From the NCBI GenBank assembly GCA_017979445.1, contig CM030706.1, forward strand, positions 25,026,281-25,090,280: a DNA stretch of 64,000 nt, given 5' to 3'. Origin of the DNA: Akebia trifoliata (Eukaryota > Streptophyta > Magnoliopsida > Ranunculales > Lardizabalaceae). Of the stretch, positions 25,820 through 36,881 are shown in pieces. The notes beneath the pieces were generated by a model, which searched no databases, had not been told where the DNA came from, and saw only the letters and a list, made by a program, of their open reading frames with translations. Numbering within the stretch: the first letter of the stretch is position 1; every line of letters starts with the position of its first letter. Position numbers and translations under genes: made by a program.

Positions 25820-25936
25820 GGGTTCACAGCTACTGGTGTGAAGCGTGATCAACTCTTTATTGGTGATATTCATATAAGCACACCATACAAGAATGGACGT
25901 ACTATAGTAGATGTGAAAAATGATACCGATTCTAAT
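25820..25936 (+). pseudogene. VDAC: Captured VDAC (mitochondrial porin) exon
   Basis: A 39-codon open exon starts after a TGGCAG 3' splice site and ends at a GTAAAG 5' splice site. It encodes GFTATGVKRDQLFIGDI, then YKNGRTIVDVKNDTDSN. It matches the N-terminal beta-strand region of plant VDACs, which have a (K/G)xxLFxxD..TQYKxxNTTVDVKxDTxSN pattern. VDAC forms the outer mitochondrial membrane pore. Only this one exon is present, inside a CACTA element and upstream of the transposase, so it is a transduplicated fragment. The VDAC identity is by pattern recall and is fairly strong. Confidence 0.7.
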
Positions 25937-26130
25937 GTAAAGAGAGCGATTCTTCTACTAACTGAACCATTTGTTCAGATTTTTCTATTTATTGTTGCTG
26001 GTTCTTTGCTATTCCATTCATGCTTGTGTCATTGTTTGGGTGATTACGATATTGAGATCCAACTCTTGTTTTATTTCTCTCTACTTGAACTAATAGAATT
26101 GTCTCTATTATTTAAGAGTTGTGATGATAT

Positions 26131-26284
26131 GACACCCCACTATGACATACGCCCCCATCACATAACTGTAGATCATTTGCCTCGGGGTACAAAAGAAAGA
26201 GATTAATGGTTCTTTGTATCCCAAGGCAAATGATCTACAGTTCTGTGATGGGAAAGTAGGGAGGCGTATGTTAGAGGGGGCGTC
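26131..26284. repeat. Foldback hairpin / MITE (about 154 bp)
   Basis: The left arm from GACACCCCAC and the right arm ending GGGGGCGTC are inverted copies. The core GGCAAATGATCTACAGTT is perfectly matched over 18 bp and the loop is only about 15-20 bp. No target duplication is clear. Confidence 0.8.
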
Positions 26285-26539
26285 AGAAAATTTATGATTC
26301 TAGAATATATTTAAAGGGATTATCTGTTTTTAATAAAATTTTCTTTCATTTATCCAAAATGGCACAAAACTTTGAACCATGATAACAAGGGAAACCATAT
26401 AATTACAAAAGCCTATTATGTAAAATACTATAAAAAACAAAGAAAAAAAGATACTATAACATATTCCCATAAGGCGTATGCCTTAGTCAAAAGATGAAAA
26501 AAAAAAGAAGTATGATCTCCTAAAGTATTAGCTTTTTCA

Positions 26540-26720
26540 ATGCCTATTTGAATAGGATGTAAGCCTATGAGGGGGGTTAAAATTTTTAGAATGGGCTGAT
26601 TTTTGGGGAGGAGGATCTACTCATCACAAAGATCATCCTCACCCAAATTCAACACATTCCAAAACTTTTAACCTATATAAGACCAAATAATTCGACTATT
26701 TGGGTTGCCTTAATTAATCC
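26540..26720. repeat. Decayed MITE remnant related to the element at 56138
   Basis: Contains GGGCTGATTTTTGGGGAGGA and AAGATCATCCTCAC, matching the inner arms of the 56138-56526 MITE, plus an AACCTATATAAGACC-like block. No clean ends are visible. Confidence 0.45.
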
Positions 26721-27055
26721 CTAAGGTACTTTTATAGTTTCTTTATTAGATGTGATGTTGATTTCTATTCTCATTAATCTTATGAACAATAATAGGTACA
26801 TTGTATAGATGTTTGGCTTTTAAATTTCTTATTACTCAGTCATAGTAATGAGTTTGGTATACTTGGTTGATTCATACCTTAGGTAGTTCTAGAAATACTT
26901 CATAGACGATGACTAACCTTGTCTTTTATTTGGAGGCAAGTATGAAGTTTTAGGAATGTTATGATATATAAGTTAAAATATATGTAACTCTTTCTCGTTT
27001 CTCTATTTTAGTATCGATTTCTTTGACGGATGTTAGATTCACAAATATACCCCTA

Positions 27056-30000
27056 ATGGATAATAGTTGGATTCATAAGTCGAGGTATATTTACAGTTGA
27101 TAGCTTATTAAGTTTAATGTGGGAATGTCACACCGTTTATATATTGATTCTACGAATATGTTGAATGTCTTAGGATTAGCTAAGAATATATAGAAGGGGT
27201 AAAAGAATTCATTGAGTTAGCATTTAAGCGTGGAGCCATTGTTAATAAGAAGTTGAAGTATCCATGCCCGAAATGTAACAATGTGTTATATCAGAGTAGA
27301 AAAAATGCATATGACCATATGATCTATTTTGGATTCGATAAGAATTATACTAGATGGTTCTTCCATGGTGAAGATATTGGATCATCGAGAGAGAGAGTGG
27401 AATTTGAATTCAGATGTGGGATCAAACGTGCAAAGTATGGGAGATGAAATAGGAGATCTTTTAAATGATATTTTTAGAATCCCCAACTCAAATTGTGATA
27501 TGGGTAGTCGTATGCACACAATAAATAGTGAGTTAAATGCAGAAGTGTAGACACCCCATTTTTGCACTCGCTTGATTAATCAACTCGTCAACCCGATCGC
27601 AAAGGTTCCCAATGATGGATGTTTATTCCAATGCTTCATTTTGTTACCATATATGTTTCAAAAATCCGGATGAGGTCTCTCGAACTGACAAAACTTAGAA
27701 ACCACGCTACGCTAGGTAAATACAACCCCAGAAACATAGAAATCATCATCTTGCAAACCAAAAGAAGCTTCACGATAAAAATCACTAAAAATGACCAAAT
27801 TACCAAAATACCCCTAACATCAAAATAACCTTAGAGCCTACATTACGCTTAGGAAAACCCATTCAAACACATAAAATAACAAATCAAAATCAAATAAATC
27901 ATTTCACCAATTTTCACAAAATTCGATAAAATTACGAAAATACCCCTCATAAAATTCACGATCATTTCACACAAAAAATTTCGTAAATGATAAAAATCAA
28001 CTTTTCCATTGAATTCCTTACGAGAAACTGATTCCAAAACATCCTGGAACATTGAAAAAAGACTTAAAACGTAAAAAATCCTCTCCGAGGGCAAAACGGT
28101 AATTTTACAACTTTAATAATTAACAATTTTGAAATTAATAAATAAATCATTAAAAAATATAAAAAGAAACATTAAAGTCAATCAAGTAAGACTAAAGTCA
28201 AGTAAGGCTAAAGTCAAAACATTAAAGTTAACCAAAAAAAACTAAAGTCAAAGTATTAAAGTCAATATCATAAGACTAAAGTCAAAACCCTAAATCAAAA
28301 CACTAATCAAGTCAATTTCATAAGACTAAAAGTCAAAACCCTAAATCAAAACCCTAATCTAAACTAATCAAGTCAATTTCATAAGACTAAAAGTCAAAAC
28401 TCTAAATTAAAACCCTAAAGACTAAGTCCATCTCATGAGACCAAAGTCTAAACCCTAATTGAAACACTAAAAGAAACCCTAATCAAATCCTAATGCTTCT
28501 AAAAACTTTATAAATAGGAGCCTCCACACCCTATTTTCGTATCAAAGAAAAAACCCTAGAAAAAGTAGGTGAAGAAGCCTCCATAACCTCTCCAAAACCC
28601 TAATTTTGGAGCCCCAACTCCTTCCCTAACACCCCTACTCCGATTTTAGCCTAAAAAACACCCAAAAACCTCTCAAAAACATCCCAAAAATCCACAATAA
28701 ATTCGAAGCACCCAGATCCAAGAAGGAGATACCTTACCTCGAAGATCAGAAATCAGATCCGGAGATAGAACGAAGTAAGGAATACGATACAAGGAGCCGT
28801 TTTCGCCAGATCTAAGGGAATAGCACTTTTGCAGATCGAAGGTAAGTTTTTTTTATTTTTTTTTTATCTAGGTTTGTCATTAGCGATGTAGATTTATTTG
28901 GGATAAGTAGAGACCGGCAATGGCCGGGCGGGGTTGGTGCCTAACACCTTCCAACCCCGTAACATGATCCCCGGATTCAGATTTTCTATAGTAGAGTAGT
29001 TTTTATCCATTTTAGTGTCAGTTTGGTTCCTAGACCACAATAACTAGGTGGCGACTCCCAAACCTCAAGGGTCAAAAGCGGATCCGTGCACCCCGTGGAT
29101 CGAGGGCGCTTTCAAGAAGCTAAAAAATTTTACAATCTGATATGTGATGAAGAGAAAGAGTTGTATCCTGGTTATACAAAACATACCAAATTATCTTTCA
29201 TCGTCAAACTATTTCACATAAAGTGTCTTAGTCGATGGAGCAACAAATCATTTACAATGTTATTTGAATTGTTGAGGGAGGTACTTCCAGATTGGTCGAC
29301 ATTACTAGAAAATTTTAGTCAGACCAAAAAGATCATATCAGATTTAGGTCTCGACTATACTAAGATCCATGCATGCCCCAACGATTGCATGATATATTGG
29401 AGGAAGACCAGTGAGAAACAATAATGTGATACATGCAGTGCTTCTAGATGAAAAATGGAAGGAGATGATCCAAGGGATAAGAACAAAAGTCTGGCTAAGA
29501 TATTGCGATATTTCCCTTTAAAACCAAGGCTACAAAAACTGTATGTCAACCAAAACTGCTTCTAACATGAGATGGCATGACGAAGGTTGTACGAAGGATG
29601 GTTTGTTAAGGCACCCGGCAGACTCATTAGCATGGAAATATTTTGACAATTAAAATCTGTCATTTACTTCAAACAGTCGTAATATAAGGCTTGGATTGAC
29701 TAGCGACAGTTTTAACCCTTTCAGGACGATGAGCATTTCTCATAGCACATGGCTTGTGATTCTTATTTCATATAATTTACCCCCGTGGATATGTATGAAA
29801 CAGTCAAACATGATCTTATCCCTATTGATCCCTGGTCCTAGTAGTCCTGGAAATGACATAGATGTTTACATGAGACCTCTGGTGGAAGAATTGTAGGAAT
29901 ACGGAATAACGACGTATGATGCATCAAAAAATGAGACCTTTCAGATGCGTACAACTTTGATATGGACCATTAGTGACTTTTCTGGTTATGCAATGTTATC

Positions 30001-32296
30001 AGGTTGGAGTACAAAAGGGAAACTTGCGTGTCTTGTTTGCAATAAGGATACATGTAGTCGATATTTGAATAAAGGAAGAAAACATTATTACATGGGCCAT
30101 CGTCATTTTTTAAAACCACACTATAGGTTTCGGAAGAAAAAAAGATCATTTGATGGCACGGTGGAAGATAGGACTTCACCATTTGTTGTGTCTGGAAAAT
30201 GACATTATAAATTTGTTGAACAGGATTGCGTTTAAGTTTGAAAAACAAGTTGGGAAGAAGCGATCGAGACAAGCACAATATGACATAATGCCAGATAATT
30301 GGAAAAAGTTAAGCATATTGTTCGAATTACCATATTGGAAGAAAAATTTATTGAGACATAATTTGGATGTGATGCACATTGAAAAGAATGTGTGTGATAA
30401 TATAATCGGTACTTTGTTGAACCTCGAAGGTAAATCTAAAGACAACTTAAAAGCTCGTTTGGATTTGGTAGAAATGGGCTTGAGGGACATACTTCACCCA
30501 CATATAGTGTCTACGACGAATAAAGTTTATTTGCCAGCTGCTTGTTTTTCCATGGACAAACACGAGAAATTATTATTTTATAAGGTATTGAAGAGTCTGA
30601 AGGTTCCAGATGGGTACTCTTCCAATATCACAAGACATGTCAATATGAAGGAGCGTAAAATTATTAATTTGAAGAGTCACGACTCGTATGTCTTAATGCA
30701 ACAATTATTGCCATTGGCTATTAGACGACTACTGCCTAAGAATCTCGTTATAGTTATCATTGAATTGTGTAATTTATTCCGTGAATCATGTAGCAAAGTA
30801 TGTAATATTCAAGAGTTGCATCAACTTGAGGAACGCATTGCGCTCACGCTGTGTAATTTAGAACAAATTTTTCGACCTGTATTTTTTGACATTATGGTGC
30901 ATCTACCGATCCATTTGACTAAAGAAGCAATATTAGGTAGTCCTGTTCAGTATCGTTGGATGTATCCAATCGAAAGGTGCGTAATATTAAAAGTAATTAT
31001 GATCTTAACTCAAATTACTTTCAAACAATTATCTCATATAAATTATATTTATTTTTATATAGGTATTTGTACAAATTAAAAGCTTATGTGCGAAACAAAT
31101 CTCAACCTAAAGAATCTATAGCTGAAGGATACTTGGCTGAGGAATGTCTCACATTATGTTCAAGATATCTACATAATGTTGAGACAAGGTTCAATAGACC
31201 AATTATAAATTACGATGATTGTGCGATAGGAGGCGTCGTTACATTTCATTTGAGGGAATTGGAAAGAGAACAAGCACATCACTACATACTGTTCAACAAC
31301 AAGAATGTTATGTGTTACATAGAGTAAGAGAATTTTGTTTGAATCATTTAAGTTACACACAAGTGTACATGATGTAATTTAGCTTTGTGATTATGCAAAC
31401 ATATGCGTTCTCTTATAATGCAGTTTTCACACAAGAATTCTCATGAACTGCAGAAATTACAAAATGAAATGTTTACTATTTGGTTCAAGGATCATGTAAG
31501 TGAAATAGATTAAATATGATTATGACTCATTAGTTTTATCTTGGTAATGTATCAATATTAATTTTTTCGCTTCAATCAGGTGCAATTACTGAAGAAATCA
31601 AATAAAACCGTGTCAGATGAAATTGTGAGCTTAAGCTTAAGTCCACAAAGTTTTGCAAAAAGATTTAAGGGGTTTATTCTGAACGATTTTAGATTTCGTG
31701 TATCGGATAACGTGAAGGGACGTAAAAGTCAAAATAGTGTTGTTGCGGTTACATATTATAGACATTTAACATATATAATTGAATTGACATATTCTCAGAA
31801 TCTTCAGTTTGTATTGTTTAAGTGTGATTGGGCTGATGTTACGGCAATGGACAAAGGAATAAAGATTGATGATCATGGGTTTACTCTTGTCAACTTCACA
31901 CGACTTTTATTTCAAGGAGATAAAGTCACAGATGAACCATTTGCACTAGCTTCACAAGTACGACAAGTTTTCTATATTGAAGATCTTATTGATTTAGGAT
32001 GGAATGTTGTTGTAAAGACTAAATCAAGAGATTTGTATGACATGAATAAGGAAATTACTAATGAGGAAGACGATATATGGAAGAGTCATCCATTTGGTGA
32101 TGGTTTTGATAGAAATGTCTTTGAAGAAATCAATGATGGTGATGTCAATTGGGTTAGAGATGATGTACCGGGGGTTACTATCGATGCACCTCCTCACTTG
32201 TTATCTGAACCGCTTTCTCATCCAGTTGATGATGTTGATTATTCAAATGATTCTGATTTTGAAAATTACTACGGTAGAGCTCATATTTTGCAATGA
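27056..32296 (+). pseudogene. CACTA transposase, TNPD/tnp2 type, interrupted by a solo LTR
   Basis: Start ATG at 27056 (MDNSWIHKS, the typical Transpos_assoc beginning). The zinc-binding-like part follows at 27185-27440 (KYPCPKCNNVLYQSRKNAYD, FHGEDI). The frame shifts, runs to 27545 and resumes after the inserted LTR with LSFIVKLFHIKCLSRWSNKS and ACPNDCMIYW. The tnp2 core (29560-30990) has RWHDEG, HPADSLAWKYFD, SFNPFRTMS, YNLPPWICMKQ, PSSPGNDIDVYMRPL, LSGWSTKGKLACLVC and HNLDVMHIEKNVCDNIIGTL. DUF4218-like (to 31327): LAEECLTLCSRYLHNVETRF. DUF4216-like (31580-32296): IIELTYSQNLQFVLFKCDW, DEPFALASQVRQVFYI. Probable introns lie at about 30978-31064 and 31328-31579. Stops near 29421, 29652 and 29896 and the LTR mean no intact protein. 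Intact TNPD cuts the element ends. Confidence 0.9.
27546..29114 (+). mobile_element. Solo LTR (TGTAGACACC family) in the transposase gene, TSD AGAAG
   Basis: Begins TGTAGACACCCC and ends GGGCGCTTTCA, with perfect 5-bp flanks AGAAG (27541-27545, 29115-29119). Length 1,569 bp. The transposase reading frame is collinear on the two sides. It has TTATAAATAGGAGCC near 28508 and the family block GGTTGGTGCCTAACACCTTCC. No internal region, PBS or PPT remains. Confidence 0.92.
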
Positions 32297-32433
32297 ATTA
32301 TTTAATTTAAATGTTCATCGATATATCAAGATCATTGTTTAATTAGTTATTTACTGTTTAAATTTGCAATAAATATTTAATTAATTTTTATTTTGATTTC
32401 ATATTTGTGTTCTAACATTGTTTGTAAATGTAG

Positions 32434-33978
32434 ATGGACTCACTCCAGCATGAGGTAAGAGAAAGCGAGGCCTGACACGATGCATTAATATATTTAATGT
32501 CGAACCTAATCGAAGACCAGAAGTACTTTTCAACAAGGCTGGCCAAGCTTATGGTAAGCATGCTCAAAAGTTGTTTAGTTTTTTGGTGTCTTGGATAGAG
32601 ACCCACATCTACTCAGATTAGATGTCCCATCATGGAAGATAATTGATAAGGATGCCAAAGAACGGGTGTGGCAGAGTGTTTTGGTATGTTAGATATGTTT
32701 AACAGAATTATGTAGATTTTTTTTATCGATATAATTTTATGAATTTTTTTATAATAGTTTTACATTTTTCTTTAATTTCTAGGATAAATTTGTCATCGGT
32801 TCTAAACATCATAAGCATGTAATGAAAAAAATTAACAAGTTGTGGAAGGACTACAAGCATAGACTGAAGGCTCGTATTTATGATGTATTTAATGATGACA
32901 GAACTCGAGTTCAAAATTGTCCAGATGATATTTCTCTTGAGCAGTGAATCACGTTGATTGATTTTTGGAATTCTGAATTGGGTCAGGTATATTTTGTATA
33001 AAAGAATTTAGTTTGTAAATATTACATGTTGAGTTTTTTTATTAATTAATTGATCTTGATATAGCGTCGGAGTACTATTAATCGAGAAAATCGTTCCCAC
33101 CAAACGATGCTTCATACATGTGGTTCGAAGAGTTTCTCACGTGTACTTCATGAAGAGGTATATCAATCATATTAATGTTCCATTAATTATAAATATAGTC
33201 ATTATTTTTCTTGATATATCAATTACATATGTAACTATACTAATCACTATTATGTTATTTTCTAATATGTGAATAGGAAAAGCAAAATCCAACGAAGGGT
33301 CAACTTAGCCGGGCAGAATTATTTATCAAGACCCACACTAATAGTGATAACGGTCCAGTAGATGATGTTGCTGCTAAGAAAATTGTAAGTGCAAAATTAC
33401 GTTACTGAAAAATATCAATTATTTACTATAATTAATCATTGTCAATAATTGTTGATTAAATTAATTAAAATCATAAATATTTTTGTAGGATGAGACGAAA
33501 GAACTCATGAAAGATTTACCACCGGACTCTCAAGACATCATCGAACCGAATGACATATTTACTAAGGTTATAAGGCCTGAGAAACCTGACCACGTTCGTG
33601 GGTATGACTTGGGTCCGACTCCAACATCATTGTTTGGATTATCTTCTAGTCAAGGTACCTCCTCATCCACAGATACTGAGGAGTTTATCACTTTGAAGGA
33701 TAAAGTGAAAACTTTAGAAAATCAACTTATTGAAATGGAGAAACAAAGAGAAGCTGATACGGTCGAGGCTGAATAACAAAGAGAATCTGATAGGGAAGCG
33801 TATGAGGAGCTCAAACATTTTTTTATGGGAATGGAATGATTAGTAAGTATTTATTCTTATTATTTAAGTTTTATAATAAGGTAATATAATATAATTCATA
33901 ATATATATTTTTTTGCAGTTCGAAAACTTGTACTCAATTCCACCTGACTCTTCTACCCAGCCTCCGGACGATGATTGA
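32434..33978 (+). pseudogene. CACTA second gene, Transposase_24 (Ptta/En-Spm, TNPA-like)
   Basis: Probable ATG at 32434 (MDSLQHEVRESEA) and TGA at 33976. Exon pieces, mostly bounded by GT/AG: DVPSWKIIDKDAKERVWQ (about 32610-32690); FVIGSKHHKHVMKKINKLW and RTRVQNCPDDISLEQ (32784-32945); RRSTINRENRSHQTMLHTCG plus KSFSRVLHEE (33064-33157); NPTKGQLSRAELFIKTHT (33286-33385); ELMKDLPPDSQDI, VRGYDLGPTPTSLFG and a heptad-rich coiled coil (33489-33776); and a C-terminal YSIPPDSSTQPPDDD. This is the domain order of plant Transposase_24 proteins, which lie next to tnp2 genes in CACTA elements and bind subterminal repeats. In-frame stops (near 32474, 32945, 33774) suggest decay. Confidence 0.8.
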
Positions 33979-35241
33979 TTTACCGTAACTTATAAGAGTT
34001 ACTATTTATTTTAATGTCTTTAGTAAACTACTTTGTTTTAAATACTAAGTAACATCAGTAACTTTTGGGATTTTTTGAACTATTTCAAGATAGGTAAGAA
34101 TTACTTCTTTCACCCATATTATACTCTTTACTTTGGAATGTGTGAGGTACACATACACTAATATGTTGATGTAAGACTTTATACACTTTTCCTACCTTTT
34201 ATCATATTTTTTTGCTTGTTAGTACTTCATATTTTTTTATTGTTAGTATCTCGTATCGCATATTTTATGTTTCTTACTATATCATTTTTTTACTTGTTAC
34301 TAACTTATATTTTTTTTGCTTATTAGGTAAATCTTTTTTAACTCCGCCAATGTAAAATTAAACATTTTACATTGCCGATCCCAAGCCTGGATAAAGGAGG
34401 AGGGAAAAGGATGAAGCAAGGAGTAGTTCGCTTGATGCACCTGGCCAAGAGGTAATTCTTTTTTATGTATTATATTTAGCATTAATTTGATTGAATTGTA
34501 TTACTTTTTTAGTTATTAGTAAAACTAAATATTGGGTCACCTAATTACTATCTATAAACAGAATATGAGGACATTTGGCACAATAGAAGAAAAATGGTAG
34601 GAATTCCTTCTGTTTTTCATGGCCGAGTCTCCCTTATTTGATCAGAACCTTGGTTTATAAATAGGATTATACTCCTGAATTTTGGTCATGTTCAAATCTG
34701 TATTCACAACTCTTGAAGTTGTGTGTTAAGGAGGTGATACATCAGCATCCTTGATCTTGTTTAATTTTTGGTATTTATGATTACCCCAATGTCGAGATTC
34801 AATATTTTGATTTGGGTTCTTAATTCATGGGCATTGATTGTGACATAATTCTTGGGCATAATCTCTTTTTATTTTTCCTTGTGGTTTTCCCTTTTGGATA
34901 GGAATCCTAGGTTGCCACTGGGATTCAAGTGAATTTTGATCATGTCTGAATTTAACATGTCGAATCTCGAAGTTTTGTTTCTCAAGGTGATGACACATGG
35001 ACATCCTGGATCTTGAACTTGTTAGCAACAGAATATTGTTCTACCATTCAATTCAATATAGATCATTTTCTTCTTTTAATGTGCACGCTCTTAAAGTTTT
35101 CTTACTATTTCAATCCACATTCATTACGGCCTACCTATCAACCCTTAAAACCTTAAACCTTTGCCAAAGTGCTTAGAGAATGATGGGTACGTCAGAAATC
35201 AAGTAGTTGTTTTTGTAAACATTTTCTTCACTTGACTGCAG
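33979..35241. other. CACTA interior between transposase genes and captured exons
   Basis: No clear gene. A GC-richer stretch at about 34363-34452 ends at a possible GTAATT donor and may be a further captured exon, but I cannot identify it. Two imperfect direct repeats of about 85 bp, sharing GAATTTTGnTCATGT and CAGCATCCTTGATCTTG-like ends, lie at about 34677-34760 and 34933-35017. Confidence 0.4.
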
Positions 35242-35403
35242 GAGGATTTCTTTGTTAAACTTCATATTATGCTAGCTGAGATGCCTGAAGTAACAGAGTT
35301 GCACCCTGTACCTGATGCTAGTGTCCCTGTAATGAGGTTCAAATTCAATGGGGTTTCTATTGACCTTCGTTATGCGAGGTTGTCACATTGGGTTATTCCA
35401 GAA
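35242..35403 (+). pseudogene. PAPS: Captured nuclear poly(A) polymerase (PAPS) exon
   Basis: A 54-codon open exon lies between a GACTGCAG acceptor and a GTAAGC donor. It encodes EDFFVKLHIMLAEMPEVTEL, then PVPDASVPVMRFKFNGVSID, then YARLSHWVIPE. This is the catalytic nucleotidyltransferase region of plant poly(A) polymerases, where the third catalytic Asp lies in KFxFxGxxxDL; here it is present (GVSIDL). The enzyme adds poly(A) tails in the nucleus. Only this exon is found and no neighbours from the same gene. The frame is undamaged, which suggests fairly recent capture or chance. Confidence 0.85.
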
Positions 35404-35962
35404 GTAAGCATTAGTTTTTGTTCCTTTTATATTTCTTGCATCTTACATGGAGAGTTCCTACAATACAATGGTGTCTTGTCAAGTACTTCAAAATTGCATG
35501 TTTTCTTTTGTTTTATGATTTTTTCCCCTTTTTAGGGCATTTGCAACTAGGGACACTCTCAGGCCACTTATGCTGATAATATCACTTTGGGTTATTTTGA
35601 TGTGTTTGATTGAAAACATTTTTTGAATAAGATTCACTCTAAACAATTGATCTTAATGATCAGACCATTTTTAGGTAAACAAATATAATGAAACTAGTCC
35701 TAAAGAAAGTATTTATGGGATGGTTAACATCATCTGTTTCTAATATATTTTCTACAAAGGGCTCCTTTATTGAATAGATTGGATTGATATGTTTGAGGAC
35801 CACCTGTAGAGTACAGAACTGTACTATTAAAGTATAACAGTGCGAGGACCATTGCATGTTTTTAGCAAATGCAAAACTATGTGTTACCAAGCAAAACAAC
35901 CCACATAGACACCGGTATTCGATCCTGAGTCAATAATAAAAGATGGTGATAATCTAACTCCC
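35404..35962. other. CACTA interior, flank of the PAPS exon
   Basis: The first part is probably intron sequence copied with the PAPS exon. No further exon is recognisable before the hairpin elements at 35963. Confidence 0.35.
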
Positions 35963-36122
35963 CTACTTAGCATACTCAAAATACTTTCCTGACTTGGCAT
36001 CATGTGCTAGAACATTTTATGCCATGGAAAATACTCGATATGTCCAAATTTGTATCCCAAGAGAAAATATCTATGGTTCTAACACATGCCACGTCAGGAT
36101 AGTATTCTGAGTATGCCTCATG
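35963..36122. repeat. Foldback MITE, about 155 bp
   Basis: The arm from GCATACTCAAAATACTTTCC to GTGCTAGAAC is inverted at GTTCTAACACATGCCACGTC to GAGTATGCC. The central part has TATCCCAAGAGAAAATATCT, shared with the hairpins at 26131 and 36178. Confidence 0.75.
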
Positions 36123-36177
36123 AGAAGTCTGAAAATCATTCCTCTAAAAGATAAAATCAATACATGATTACAGGGAG

Positions 36178-36310
36178 AGTGGGTGTGCCATAACATAGAT
36201 TTCCTTTCATCGAGGTGCATAACTGCACAGATTTATAGGGATATGTGGTGGTGTATCCCAAGGAAAGGAAATCTATGGTTCAGACACAGTATGCCACGTG
36301 GGAGAGTCTG
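36178..36310. repeat. Foldback hairpin of the same MITE family
   Basis: The inverted core ATAGATTTCCTTTC / GAAAGGAAATCTAT is embedded in arms with TGCCAT and GCCACGTGG at the ends. It lies 56 bp from the preceding hairpin. Confidence 0.65.
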
Positions 36311-36881
36311 ATTATCACGACTCTTATAGGGATTGGGGGTGTGGAGGAAAAATATCTTATTGTTCGCACACTAACATGTCCGCCAGTGTGGAAAGTCAAT
36401 TTAGAACTGACTCTTTTTTAAAACGAACCAACGACCATAATCTAGGGGATTTGGGATTATAATCTTTTTCTTTTATTTTAAGTAAAAGAGTGTACCAGGT
36501 CAACCAATGTTGAATGTAGATTAGTTTTGAACGACTCTTATTGAAAACTAACCAACATTATAGGGATCTCGGATTATAATCTCTCTTTTTTTCCCTATTT
36601 TAAATACAAAAGTAGTTGTTGTGGATGGGGTATTTGTGAGAAACAAATTTCAATTTCTACCCGACCTCAATAAAGAAAGAAATAATATAACAAACTTTAC
36701 TATAAAATCGACCAAATTTAACTACCTACTTTTCTAAAGAAAATATAACAAACTTTTACTGTAAAATGGGACTTACCAGATTTCTGTTGTTTAACGACTA
36801 AATCAGTTACACTTCAATTTTATCCGAAACTTTGTTTATAAATTCTTCTCTAGAATAGGATTTTGTTGATTCATTAAGGAG
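36311..36881. other. Region upstream of the beta-galactosidase copy
   Basis: A pair of imperfect direct repeats of about 110 bp (around 36400-36490 and 36500-36610) shares ACGACTCTTnTTnAAAACnAACC and GGGATTATAATCT-like sequence. The last 150 bp before the ATG could be a copied promoter or 5' UTR. It has AAACTTTGTTTATAAATTC about 50 bp upstream of the start. Confidence 0.4.
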
